A DNA stretch of 64,000 bases from Nocardioides marmorisolisilvae (GTDB taxonomy: Bacteria; Actinomycetota; Actinomycetes; Propionibacteriales; Nocardioidaceae), in contig NZ_RJSG01000001.1 in the NCBI RefSeq assembly GCF_003725775.1, positions 464,746 to 528,745 of the forward strand. The letters are read 5' to 3'. The notes under the pieces were generated by a model. The model was given only the letters and a program-made list of their open reading frames with translations, had not been told where the DNA came from and did not search any database. The translations under genes and the position numbers were made by a program. Below are positions 53,317 through 61,990 of the stretch, in pieces. How positions within the stretch are numbered: the first letter of the stretch is position 1; the number at the start of each line of letters is the position of its first letter.

Positions 53317-53955
53317 TCAGAAGTGCACGGAGCTCGACGTACTGCCCCACCAGTAGGTGGTGTCGCCGATTCGGGCCCGGTAGTACCGCAGTTCGTCGGA
53401 CACCGCGGCGAGGCTGAACTTCCCGTGAGCGTCGGTCCGGTCGGAGTAGAGCGGGTGCCAGTCACAGGTCGTGCAGTCCCGGTACTGGATCGAGACGTAG
53501 CGGTGTGCCCACCCGCGGTAGCCGTCGACCGAGGCGACGTACCGGGTGATGGTCCCCGACAGCGGGACCTTGAGGTGGTCCTGGCGGTAGCCCTTCAGCG
53601 TGACCTTGGTGCCGAACTTCACGACGGCCTTCGTCGAGTTCTGCGGCACCGCCGCGGACGAGCTCGGGGTCACGGCGTACATGCCGGTCGGCCAGTTGTC
53701 GTGGAAGATCCACGAGCCCTGGTTGACCCCGTTCTTCGCGGTGATCGTGCCGTAGGTCTTGCCGCTGCGGGCCACCTTCCAGCTCGCGGAGGCGTAGCTG
53801 TCGCAGCCGGTGAACGTCGGCTTCACCCAGGTGAGCGGCGCACCGGCCGTCACCTTGTACGGGACGGCGATGGTGCAGACCGGCTCCACGGCGGAGGCCG
53901 GCGCCACCGGGGCGAGCACGGACGCGAGGACGAGGGGAAGGAGGATTCGACGCAC
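53317..53955 (-). CDS. secreted protein of unknown function
   Basis: A 212-residue exported protein: signal peptide (VRRILLPLVLASVLAPVAPASA, cut near residue 22), then a beta-rich mature part with cysteines at VCTI, GCDS and DCTTCDW, and many Tyr, Ser and Thr. It resembles Ig-like actinobacterial surface domains but I cannot name a family. Start GTG 53955. Its 3' end lies 48 bases from the DnaA-box sites. Confidence 0.7.
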   Translation of the reverse strand: MRRILLPLVLASVLAPVAPASAVEPVCTIAVPYKVTAGAPLTWVKPTFTGCDSYASASWKVARSGKTYGTITAKNGVNQGSWIFHDNWPTGMYAVTPSSSAAVPQNSTKAVVKFGTKVTLKGYRQDHLKVPLSGTITRYVASVDGYRGWAHRYVSIQYRDCTTCDWHPLYSDRTDAHGKFSLAAVSDELRYYRARIGDTTYWWGSTSSSVHF

Positions 53956-53977
53956 CCCAGGAAGTTATCAGCGCTTC

Positions 53978-55090
53978 CTAGGAGCGGCGGTCGTTGCTCC
54001 AGTCCACGAAACCCGTCGGGTCGTGCCGACCGAAGGACGCGTGCTCGAACAGGCCGTGACCGACCTCGCCGTCGCAGGTCGCGCGGCCGTAGTGGTCGAT
54101 CACGCCGAAGCCGGCGCGGGCAACCACGCCGGGGTCGGTCAGGTCGTAGGTGACCCGCTCGGTGAAGTTCTCGCCCTTCCAGGATCCGTGGGTCCAGTCC
54201 GGGTCACCGCCGTACCCGCCGCCGACGTGCAGCACCGCGTGGGTCACGGTCTCGACCTCGACGACCACCGGGCTGCCGTCCGGGTTGGTGCAGGTGATCC
54301 GCGCCTTTTCGGGGTGACGGGTGCCCGGGGTGTACTGGAACTCGATCCGCGGCCAGCCGAGCTGCTCGACGCGGCCGTCGGCGTGCCAGATCCGGCTCGC
54401 GTCGTTCAGCGTCCGGAAACCGGTGTGCAGCTCCTGGGCAATGATCACGATCGAGAACGTCTCGAACCGGATCGGCACGTAGAGCCACCAGAAGCCCTCC
54501 ATCGGCGGGTCCTGCGGCCGACCGGCCGGCTCGCTCTCGCCGACGGGACGGATGCCCCAGGAACGGTCCCGGCTACCCATCCACTTATCGGGCTCGACCG
54601 TGATCTCCTCGCCGTCGACGAGCAGGGTGCCGGACCAGGAGCCGAGCTGGGCGAAGCGCTGGGCGTCCAGGGTCGGCTTGGTGTCCGAGGACAGCATCAG
54701 GTGCGGCATCTCCTGCACGACCGGGTGCGACCCGTCCCAGGTGATGTCCATGGCCATGCCCTCGGTCTCCTCGAGGACGAGGCGGATCTTCTGAAGCGGC
54801 TCCACGACCTCGAGCGCGTACTTCCCGACGCGCTGGTCGAGGCGGTTGCCGTCGATCGCGTCGGAGAGGTGCACGGCCGTCTGGGTCTGACCCCGCCGCA
54901 GCAGCACGTAGGCGTCCTTGACCCCGAGGTTCGGGTAGTAGCCCAGACCCGTGATCAGGACGGTGTCACCGCCGACGGTGTCGAAGCCGTTGAAGTAGCA
55001 GCGGTCGTAGAAGTTCCGGTCGCTGCTGGCCGGCCGGTTGATCGGCAGCGGCGCCTGGTGGATCGGGTACTCGTCGAGCGGGCCGATCAT
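53978..55090 (-). CDS. DUF7064/7065-like protein (hydroxyneurosporene synthase-like fold)
   Basis: A 370-residue protein with the beta-sandwich motifs of the DUF7064/7065 family (YFNGFDTVGGDTVLITGLGYYPN at the start; WGIRPVG near 190; GFWWLYVPIRFETFSIVII near 210). The family is found with phosphotransferase and TetR genes in actinobacterial lipid or steroid operons; enzymatic role unknown, possibly a hydratase/cyclase-like barrel. ATG at 55090 overlaps the phosphotransferase stop (ATGA), so they are translationally coupled. Confidence 0.75.
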   Translation of the reverse strand: MIGPLDEYPIHQAPLPINRPASSDRNFYDRCYFNGFDTVGGDTVLITGLGYYPNLGVKDAYVLLRRGQTQTAVHLSDAIDGNRLDQRVGKYALEVVEPLQKIRLVLEETEGMAMDITWDGSHPVVQEMPHLMLSSDTKPTLDAQRFAQLGSWSGTLLVDGEEITVEPDKWMGSRDRSWGIRPVGESEPAGRPQDPPMEGFWWLYVPIRFETFSIVIIAQELHTGFRTLNDASRIWHADGRVEQLGWPRIEFQYTPGTRHPEKARITCTNPDGSPVVVEVETVTHAVLHVGGGYGGDPDWTHGSWKGENFTERVTYDLTDPGVVARAGFGVIDHYGRATCDGEVGHGLFEHASFGRHDPTGFVDWSNDRRS

Positions 55091-56229
55091 GCCTGGTCTC
55101 CTTCGAGAAGCGTCCGCATCAGCGGACCGTGGTGGAAGAGGGAGTCGATGTCCTCCGGGATCTCGGCGAGCTCGCCGAAGTGCACCTGCCGGGCACCGGT
55201 GCGCATGAAGACCACGCCCCAGATCACCGCGGAGTAGATCTCGAACCAGCGCAGATCCCCGACCTCGACACCGGTCGCCTCGGTGTAGACGGCGCGGACG
55301 TCCTCGGCCTTGAGCACGTTCGGCAGACCGGGCATGCCGAACACGTCGGTGATCGACTGGAACACCTTGTGGGCGAAGACGATCCAGCCCAGGTCGAGCT
55401 CGCGCGGACCGATGCCCGCCATCTCCCAGTCGAGGACGGCGACGGGCTCGAAGTCGCGGTAGAGGCAGTTGCCGATCCGCGAGTCACCCCAGGAGAGCAC
55501 CACGTTGTCGGGCCGGTCGGCCTCGGGCCAGTTCGCCTCGAGCCAGGTCAGCGCCTGGTCGATCAGCGGAGACGGTGCGAGCTCGGCGGCCGCCCAGGTG
55601 TACCAGGAGCGCAGCTTGTTGAAGAGCCGGCGCAGCTCGGTGTCCCCCTCGTAGTCCCGGATGTCGAGGAACCCGAAGGTGCCGCGTGCGTCCGGGATCG
55701 AGTGCAGGTCCGCGAGCACACCGACGGTCGAGTCCTGGAGGCGGCGCTGGTCGGCGTACGGGGCGTCGAAGAACCAGTTGTCACCGAACGTGTACGGCAT
55801 GACGTCCGGCGGCACGATGCCCTCGATGCGGTCCATGAAGAAGAACGGCTGACCGAGCACCTCACCGGTCGCCTCGAGCCAGCGCGGCGTCGGGACCGGT
55901 ACGCCGGACAGCTCGCCGACGAGCCGGATGGCCTCGTACTGGTGGTCGAGTCGATAGGTCTGGAAGACCGGGACGTCCTTCTCGGCCGGCGCCATCCGCA
56001 TCACGAAGGGGTGCGTGCCGCGCTCGCCGTTCTCGGTCCAGGTGACGTCGGCCAGGATCGTCTCGCTCGACATGCCGTTGGCGTCGGAGGCTCCGGAGAG
56101 CGCGATCTCGACGTCGGCGCCCTCGCCGAGCTGGCCGTTCAGCCAGGTCGTGAGGGTCGCGGCCATGGCGACGTCGTCCCGGCTGCTGCGGGTGAGAGTC
56201 ATGTCAGCGGGGGGTGGCTCGTTGGTCAT
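55087..56229 (-). CDS. phosphotransferase family protein (APH/acyl-CoA dehydrogenase-associated type)
   Basis: A 380-residue aminoglycoside-phosphotransferase-fold protein. The catalytic loop reads LSWGDSRIGNCLY near residue 245 (WGD in place of the usual HGD) and the metal motif VLDWEMAGIG near 268. The family often pairs with acyl-CoA dehydrogenases; substrate unknown. ATG at 56229, 14 bases downstream of the palindrome at 56244-56255. Coupled to the DUF7064-like gene. Confidence 0.85.
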   Translation of the reverse strand: MTNEPPPADMTLTRSSRDDVAMAATLTTWLNGQLGEGADVEIALSGASDANGMSSETILADVTWTENGERGTHPFVMRMAPAEKDVPVFQTYRLDHQYEAIRLVGELSGVPVPTPRWLEATGEVLGQPFFFMDRIEGIVPPDVMPYTFGDNWFFDAPYADQRRLQDSTVGVLADLHSIPDARGTFGFLDIRDYEGDTELRRLFNKLRSWYTWAAAELAPSPLIDQALTWLEANWPEADRPDNVVLSWGDSRIGNCLYRDFEPVAVLDWEMAGIGPRELDLGWIVFAHKVFQSITDVFGMPGLPNVLKAEDVRAVYTEATGVEVGDLRWFEIYSAVIWGVVFMRTGARQVHFGELAEIPEDIDSLFHHGPLMRTLLEGDQA

Positions 56230-56242
56230 TCGGCTACAGAAC

Positions 56243-56256
56243 TAGAACGCGTTCTT
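56243..56256. promoter_or_regulatory. KstR-like palindromic operator in the divergent TetR promoter
   Basis: tagaacgcgttctt contains the 12-base perfect palindrome agaacgcgttct (56244-56255). It fits TnnAACnnGTTnnA except for the last base. It sits between the phosphotransferase start (56229) and the divergent TetR gene (56331), the usual place for an autoregulating repressor. Confidence 0.6.
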
Positions 56257-56330
56257 GTCTGTCAAGCAATTCTGAGATATTTTCTGACGCGCTTCAGTAT
56301 TTCTTCCGTACGCACCCCGAAGGAGTCCGC

Positions 56331-56990
56331 ATGAGCGACCAGGCGACCAAGCCTGCGAAGCCGAAGCGCGGGCGCCCGCAGCGGATCTCCCGTGAGCAGA
56401 TCGTCACCGCCGCCCTGGAGCTGGGGACCGAGGACCTGAAGATGAGTGACGTCGCCAAGGCTCTCGACGTCGGACCGGCAGCGCTCTACAACCACGTCCG
56501 CGACCGCGACGAGCTGCTCGCCCTGATGGCCGCGCGGATCCTCGACGAGACCGAGTACGACGACTTCGAGCCAGGCCCGGACGCGACCTGGCAGGACTGG
56601 ATCACCTCGTTCGCGCACGCGACCCGGACCGCGATCGTCGCCAACCCGCAGCTGCTCCAGTACGTCCGGCTGACCAGTGCGCCGACCGGGTTGCGACTCG
56701 ATCGCATCGAGCACCTGGCCGCGGCCCTGGACGAGGCCGGCTTCAGCACCATGGACGTGCAGCACGCGGTGCAGAACGTCTACACGCTCGCGCTGGGCGA
56801 GGCCTGGCAGAAGGTGCTCGCAGGAGACGGCGAGGACCCGCAGTTCGCCGAGTTCGGGCGCGGTGTGACCGAGCGATCCGAAGACCTGCCGCACCTGCAG
56901 GAGATGCTCGACGCTCGACCGGACCCGGACGTGCAGTTCCAGTTCGCGCTGGAGATTCTGCTGGCCGGCCTCGAGCGCCGGCTCGGCTAG
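56331..56990 (+). CDS. TetR-family transcriptional regulator
   Basis: A 219-residue repressor with an N-terminal helix-turn-helix (SDVAKALDVGPAALYNHVRDRDEL, about residues 42-66, shown in two parts: SDVAKALDVGPAALYNHV and RDRDEL) after a basic, Lys/Pro-rich start (KPAKPKRGRPQR), and a C-terminal ligand-binding domain. ATG 56331 has AAGGAG upstream. It is divergent from the phosphotransferase/DUF7064 pair and likely controls it through the palindrome at 56243-56256. The longer upstream frame is not coding. Its stop overlaps purB by four bases (CTAG). Confidence 0.88.
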   Translation: MSDQATKPAKPKRGRPQRISREQIVTAALELGTEDLKMSDVAKALDVGPAALYNHVRDRDELLALMAARILDETEYDDFEPGPDATWQDWITSFAHATRTAIVANPQLLQYVRLTSAPTGLRLDRIEHLAAALDEAGFSTMDVQHAVQNVYTLALGEAWQKVLAGDGEDPQFAEFGRGVTERSEDLPHLQEMLDARPDPDVQFQFALEILLAGLERRLG

Positions 56991-58405
56991 AGGATCGCGC
57001 CGGGCTCGTACGCCGCAGCGGCCGGGTCGGCGGCGACGACCTTCTCGATCTGCCGCACGACCGCCTGCACCTGCGCGACCGCCGCACCGGTGAACTCGAT
57101 CGGGTCGGCGACGAGCGCCGCGATCTGTTCGCGGGTCAGTCCGAGCCGGGTGTCGGCGGCCAGCCGGTCGAAGAGGTCGTTGACCGCGAGACCCTGACGC
57201 ATCTCGAGGGCGACACCAACGGCGTGCTCCTTGATCGCCTCGTGCGCCTCCTCGCGACCCACCCCGTTTCGCACCGCGGTCATCAGCACCTTGGTGGAGG
57301 TCAGGAACGGCAGGTAGCGGTCGAGCTCGCGCTGGATCACGGCCGGGAAGGCACCGAACTCGTCGAGCACGGTGAGGAAGGTCTGGAACAGGCCGTCGGT
57401 GGCGAAGAACGCGTCCGGCAGTGCGACCCGGCGCACCACCGAGCAGGACACGTCGCCCTCGTTCCACTGGTCGCCGGCGAGCTCGCCGACCATGGAGAGC
57501 TGTCCGCGCAGGATCACCGCGAGGCCGTTGACCCGTTCGCAGGAGCGGGTGTTCATCTTGTGCGGCATCGCCGACGAGCCGACCTGGCCCTCCTTGAAAC
57601 CTTCGGTGACCAGCTCGATGCCGGCCATCAGCCGGATCGTGGTCGCGAGGTTCGAGGGGCCGGCGACGATCTGCACGAGCGCGGAGATGACGTCGAAGTC
57701 GAGCGAGCGCGGGTAGACCTGGCCGACGCTGGTCAGCACGTTCTCGAAGCCGAGGTGGGCCGCAACCCGCTGCTCGAGGTCGGCGAGCTTGGCCTCGTCA
57801 CCGTCCAGCAGGTCGAGCATGTCCTGAGCGGTGCCCATCGGGCCCTTGATGCCGCGCAACGGGTAGCGCGCGGTCAGGTCGTCGAGCCGGGCCAGCGCGA
57901 CCAGCATCTCGTCGGCCACGGTCGCGAAGCGCTTACCCAGCGTCGTCGCCTGTGCGGCCACGTTGTGGGAGCGGCCGGCCATCACCAGCGACTCGTGCTC
58001 GCTGGCCAGCCGACCCAGGCGCGCGAGGGTGGCGACGACCCGCTGCCGGACCAGCGCGAGCGAGGCCAGGATCTGGAGCTGCTCGACGTTCTCGGTCAGG
58101 TCGCGCGAGGTCATGCCCTTGTGGATGTGCTCGTGCCCGGCCAGGGCGGAGAACTCCTCGATGCGGGCCTTCACGTCGTGGCGGGTGACCCGCTCGCGGG
58201 CGGCGATCGAGGCCAGGTCGACCTGGTCGATGACCGCTTCATAGGCCTCGACGACGCCGTCGGGCACGTCGATGCCGAGGTCCTTCTGCGCCTTGAGCAC
58301 CGCGATCCAGAGCTGCCGCTCGAGCACGATCTTGTGCTCGGGCGACCAGATCGCGGCGAGGTCGGCGCCGGCGTACCGGGTGGCGAGAACGTTGGGGACG
58401 GTCAT
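56987..58405 (-). CDS. purB: adenylosuccinate lyase
   Basis: Cytosolic enzyme of the purine pathway acting on SAICAR and adenylosuccinate, 472 residues as usual. The family signature GSSAMPHKMN is near residue 275, with the catalytic Ser, and MTSRDLTENVEQ near 98 and GRSHNVAAQ near 143 complete the active site. ATG 58405 overlaps the purD stop by one base (TGATG), so purD-purB are translationally coupled. Confidence 0.96.
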   Translation of the reverse strand: MTVPNVLATRYAGADLAAIWSPEHKIVLERQLWIAVLKAQKDLGIDVPDGVVEAYEAVIDQVDLASIAARERVTRHDVKARIEEFSALAGHEHIHKGMTSRDLTENVEQLQILASLALVRQRVVATLARLGRLASEHESLVMAGRSHNVAAQATTLGKRFATVADEMLVALARLDDLTARYPLRGIKGPMGTAQDMLDLLDGDEAKLADLEQRVAAHLGFENVLTSVGQVYPRSLDFDVISALVQIVAGPSNLATTIRLMAGIELVTEGFKEGQVGSSAMPHKMNTRSCERVNGLAVILRGQLSMVGELAGDQWNEGDVSCSVVRRVALPDAFFATDGLFQTFLTVLDEFGAFPAVIQRELDRYLPFLTSTKVLMTAVRNGVGREEAHEAIKEHAVGVALEMRQGLAVNDLFDRLAADTRLGLTREQIAALVADPIEFTGAAVAQVQAVVRQIEKVVAADPAAAAYEPGAIL

Positions 58406-59658
58406 CAGTGAGCCTCTCCGTCCGCCGCCTTCGCGGCGATGTCACGACGCCACTGGGCGCCGTCGAACGCGATCGCCGAGACACCCTCGTAGGCCTTCGC
58501 CCGGGCGTCGGCCAGATCGCTGCCGACCGCCGTGACGGCCAGGACCCGGCCACCGTCGGTGACCAGCTTGCCGTCGGCGATCGCGGTGCCGGCATGGATG
58601 ACGTCGACCGCGGGGTCGTCGGCCAGCGTCTCGGTGCCGATGATGACGTCGCCCTTGCTCGAGGACTCCGGGTAACCGGCACTCGCCATCACGACGGCGA
58701 CGGCCGAACCGGACTTCCAGCGCGGCGGCTCGACCTCGTGCAGGACACCGTCGGCCGAGGCCTTGAGCAGGGCACCGAGCGGTGAGTCGAGCAGCGCCAT
58801 CAGCGGCTGGGTCTCCGGGTCACCGAAGCGCGCGTTGAACTCGATCACCTTCACGCCGCGGCTGGTCAGCGCCAGGCCGGCGTACAGGAGGCCGGAGAAG
58901 ATGGTGCCGCGACGGGCGAGCTCGTCGACGGTCGGCTGGAGGACCCGCTCGAGGACTTCGGCGACCAAGCCCTCGGGTGCCCACGGCAGCGGCGTGTAGG
59001 CGCCCATGCCACCGGTGTTCGGACCACGGTCGGCGTCGAAGATCCGCTTGAAGTCCTGCGCCGGCTGGAGCGGATAGACGCAGGAGCCGTCGGTGATGGC
59101 GAAGAGGCTTACCTCCGGGCCGTCGAGGTACTCCTCGATGACGACGCGCTCGCACTCGAGCGCGTGCGCCAGCGCCACAGCGCGGTCGTCGGTCACGACC
59201 ACGCCCTTGCCGGCCGCGAGACCGTCGTCCTTGACGACGTACGGAGCACCGAATGCGTCGAGCGCAGCCTCGACCTCGGGCTGGGTCGTGCAGACGTGGG
59301 CGAGCGCCGTCGGCACGTCGGCGGCAGCCATCACGTCCTTGGCGAACGCCTTCGAGCCCTCGAGCTGAGCGGCGTCGGCGGACGGTCCGAAGCAGGAGAT
59401 GCCGCGGGCGCGGACCGCGTCGGCGACGCCCGCAACGAGCGGAGCCTCGGGACCGACGACGACGAGCTCGGCGCCCAGGTCCTCGGCCAGGTCGGCCACG
59501 GCTTGGGGATCCATCGGGTCGACGTCGTGCACCTTCGCGAAGGTGGCGATGCCCGGGTTGCCCGGCGCGGCGTGCACCTCGGTGACGCCTGGGTCGCGGG
59601 ACAGGGCCAGCGCGAGCGCGTGCTCCCGGCCGCCGGTGCCGATGACGAGGGTCTTCAC
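58405..59658 (-). CDS. purD: phosphoribosylamine--glycine ligase
   Basis: ATP-grasp enzyme joining phosphoribosylamine and glycine in purine biosynthesis, 417 residues. N-terminal TLVIGTGGREHAL, the purine-biosynthesis motif GSKAFAKDVM near 108, ATP-grasp core YVVKDDGLAAGKGVVV near 140, and the metal site RFGDPETQ near 285. I chose GTG 59658 as start because AGGA lies about eight bases upstream and family members begin at this point; ATG 59667 has no spaced ribosome binding site. Divergent from a TetR gene; upstream of purB. Confidence 0.94.
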   Translation of the reverse strand: MKTLVIGTGGREHALALALSRDPGVTEVHAAPGNPGIATFAKVHDVDPMDPQAVADLAEDLGAELVVVGPEAPLVAGVADAVRARGISCFGPSADAAQLEGSKAFAKDVMAAADVPTALAHVCTTQPEVEAALDAFGAPYVVKDDGLAAGKGVVVTDDRAVALAHALECERVVIEEYLDGPEVSLFAITDGSCVYPLQPAQDFKRIFDADRGPNTGGMGAYTPLPWAPEGLVAEVLERVLQPTVDELARRGTIFSGLLYAGLALTSRGVKVIEFNARFGDPETQPLMALLDSPLGALLKASADGVLHEVEPPRWKSGSAVAVVMASAGYPESSSKGDVIIGTETLADDPAVDVIHAGTAIADGKLVTDGGRVLAVTAVGSDLADARAKAYEGVSAIAFDGAQWRRDIAAKAADGEAH

Positions 59659-59778
59659 TGCACTCATCCTAGTGGTGAGGCGTGCGCTCGCGGTCCAGGG
59701 CGAGATCGCTGGACTCATCGAGACAACGAAGTTCCAGAATCGTTTGCCGGGAGCGAGCAGATCCGTCAGGGTGTCCCG

Positions 59779-60411
59779 ATGGGCTCACCGGCTACCTCCA
59801 CTGCGCGCAGCTACGGCGGCAAGACCGCGGCCGAGCGCACCGCCGAGCGCCGGGAGCGCCTGATCGAGGCGACGATCAACGTGCTGGCAGAGGCTGGCGA
59901 GGGCCGCGCCACGATGACCGCGATCTGCTCCGGGGCCGGACTGACCGAGCGCTACTTCTACGAGAGCTTCGCCAACCTCGACGAGGCGATGGTCGCCGCC
60001 TTCGACCACGTCTGCAGCGAGATCCTGACCCTGGCCGCCCAGGTCATCGAGAACACCCCCGGTACGCCGGAGCAGCGGGTGCACGCGGTGATGGAGACCT
60101 TCGTCGAGATGGTCGTCACCTCGCCCTCGAAGGGCAAGGTCGCGGTGATGCACACCAGCGCCAACCCGGAGCTGCGCGGACGCCGCAACGACCTGATGGC
60201 GGTCTTCTCCGACTTCGTCGCCCGCGAGGCTGACGAGCTCTACGGCGAGCGGACCTGGCCCGCCGAGCGCGCCCGCGTCTTCGGCGTGGTCTACATCGCC
60301 GGTTTCGCCGAGCTGATCAGCGCCTGGCTCAACGGTGACGTCGCGCAGAGCCCGGCCGAGCTGGTGGACACCGCCAGCGACCTGTTCACCGCACTCTTCC
60401 GACGCGTCTGA
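59779..60411 (+). CDS. TetR-family transcriptional regulator
   Basis: A 210-residue repressor with a helix-turn-helix in the N-terminus (MTAICSGAGLTERYFYESFA, about residues 46-65) and a helical ligand-binding domain. ATG 59779 with AGGGTG upstream; the longer upstream frame is a shadow of purD. Divergent from purD; a link to purine synthesis is possible but not shown. The target may be itself. Confidence 0.87.
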   Translation: MGSPATSTARSYGGKTAAERTAERRERLIEATINVLAEAGEGRATMTAICSGAGLTERYFYESFANLDEAMVAAFDHVCSEILTLAAQVIENTPGTPEQRVHAVMETFVEMVVTSPSKGKVAVMHTSANPELRGRRNDLMAVFSDFVAREADELYGERTWPAERARVFGVVYIAGFAELISAWLNGDVAQSPAELVDTASDLFTALFRRV

Positions 60412-60548
60412 ACCACCCGCGCAAACTATCGACAGCAGGCAGTACTCAGTGCCATGTTCGAAGGTGCTCCCGACATCACGGGTGCCGGGAACACGACGAC
60501 AGCTCTCGGCTGTCGCCGGTACTCCCCTCCCAGGAATCAGGTGATGTC

Positions 60549-61025
60549 GTGAAGCATCGCAAGAACACTCCTCGCCGGACCCGGCGGCTCTACTCGGTCG
60601 GCGTCTTCTTCGCCGTGGCGGTGGCGCTCGTGCCCAGCGCGGCGAGCGCAGCGTCGGTGGGACCGGTCTCCGCAACGTCAGCCGACGCGTACGTGAAGGC
60701 CAAGTGCCAGTTCGCCTTGTCGTCCATCGACTCCGCGACCGGCAATGCGGTCGTGAAGGTCACCACCTCCGCGACGCCGACACTCTCGGGCTCGTTCAAC
60801 AACAAGTACACCTACATGGCGTGCGAGGTCTTCAGCCCCGGCGACGACAGTCAGATGGTCGTCTTCATCGAGAGGAGCAGGAACTCCAACACCCTCGCAA
60901 GCACGACCGCGACGTACGTCATCCCGTACTCGGCAACCTCGAGTCCGTACCGGGTCTGCGTCTACGCCAACGTGATCCACACGAGCGGGGTGTTCACCCC
61001 TGCTCCGTACACCTGCAGCAGCTAG
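60549..61025 (+). CDS. secreted protein of unknown function
   Basis: A 158-residue exported protein: a basic start (VKHRKNTPRRTRRLYS), a hydrophobic segment (VGVFFAVAVALVPSAASA, cut near residue 35), and a mature domain with four cysteines (KCQF, ACEVF, VCVY, TCSS), rich in Ser, Thr and Tyr. It resembles beta-sandwich extracellular proteins; no family recognised. GTG 60549, with AGGTGA upstream. It follows the TetR gene by 137 bases. Confidence 0.7.
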   Translation: MKHRKNTPRRTRRLYSVGVFFAVAVALVPSAASAASVGPVSATSADAYVKAKCQFALSSIDSATGNAVVKVTTSATPTLSGSFNNKYTYMACEVFSPGDDSQMVVFIERSRNSNTLASTTATYVIPYSATSSPYRVCVYANVIHTSGVFTPAPYTCSS

Positions 61026-61070
61026 GCGTACGCGGGGCCCGGGCCGAGGACGGCTCGGGCTCCGCACACC

Positions 61071-61952
61071 TCAGACCCGTCGGTTGACCGACGACGTGTA
61101 CGCACCGGCCCGGTAGAGCAGGATCGGGTCCTTCGACAGCCCGACTCCGTCGACCACCCGGGTCGGATCGAAGACCACGATCTCCCCGTTCTGCTCGCGC
61201 TCCGGGTCGAGACCGGTGATCTCCAGCGTGCCGGCGTCGAAGAACTCGGTGCCCCACGACGTCGTCGGGTCGTCCGGGTCGTCCCCGGCGCCGGCGACCT
61301 GCACCTCGAGGGTGAAGCGGACCGGGCCGGCGGTCAGCCGCGCGGCGATCTCCTCGCGCAGTCGGTCCTTGCCCTTGAACTCCCCCGCCGGCCGCTCGCC
61401 CTGCTGCGGCGTCAGCTTGTAACGGACCCAGCTCTGGGTGCCGTCCGCCGCGGTCCAGGAGTAGGCGTGCACCGGGTAGTAGACGACCTCGGCGTAGGAG
61501 AACGGCGGCACGATCGCCTTCGCCTTGGCGTTGGCGACGAAGGCACCGAAGGTGTGCGGGTGCCGGGCCAGGAAGAACGGGATCTTGTAGGGCTTGGCGG
61601 CCGCGCGCACGAGCGCGAGGAACTCCTCGACGCTGCGCAACGGGAACTCCGGCGAGGTCTGTCCGAGCAGGTCGGTCGCAGTGCCGTCCGGCAGCCGGAA
61701 GGACACCGCCATCCCGCGTACGTCGGTCGCGGTGTCGGGCACCGTCGGGTTGCCGCCGCCGTTGGACCAGCGCACCCGGATCGGCACCGGATCACCCTGC
61801 AGGTGCAGCGCCTTGCTCAGCTTCGCCGCTGCCGGCGTCGCGGTGAAGGTGCCCTGGTAGAAGGCGCCCTTCGCGTGCAGCGCCCGGTGGCCGGGGTGCT
61901 TGCCGAACACGGCGTTGATCTGGTCGATCGCGGCTTCTGGCTCAACCGTCAT
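61071..61952 (-). CDS. small catalase-family peroxidase
   Basis: A 293-residue haem protein with the catalase fold but lacking the long C-terminal region of true catalases. Distal-side motifs: ALHAKGAFYQGTFTATP near residue 24 (the catalytic His) and VRWSNGGGNPTVPDTATDVRGMAVSF near 60. The proximal Tyr should be in LLYRAGAYTSSVNRR near the C-terminus. It destroys peroxides or acts as a peroxidase. ATG 61952, upstream of purA's end on the same strand. Confidence 0.88.
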   Translation of the reverse strand: MTVEPEAAIDQINAVFGKHPGHRALHAKGAFYQGTFTATPAAAKLSKALHLQGDPVPIRVRWSNGGGNPTVPDTATDVRGMAVSFRLPDGTATDLLGQTSPEFPLRSVEEFLALVRAAAKPYKIPFFLARHPHTFGAFVANAKAKAIVPPFSYAEVVYYPVHAYSWTAADGTQSWVRYKLTPQQGERPAGEFKGKDRLREEIAARLTAGPVRFTLEVQVAGAGDDPDDPTTSWGTEFFDAGTLEITGLDPEREQNGEIVVFDPTRVVDGVGLSKDPILLYRAGAYTSSVNRRV

Positions 61953-61990
61953 GGCCGGAGCCTAGGGCGCAGAACGGTACGCCGGAAGGG

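Noticed and set aside
59700-59709. gcgagatcgc as operator of the TetR gene next to purD
   Set aside because: Only four base pairs per arm; too short and GC-rich to stand out from chance here.
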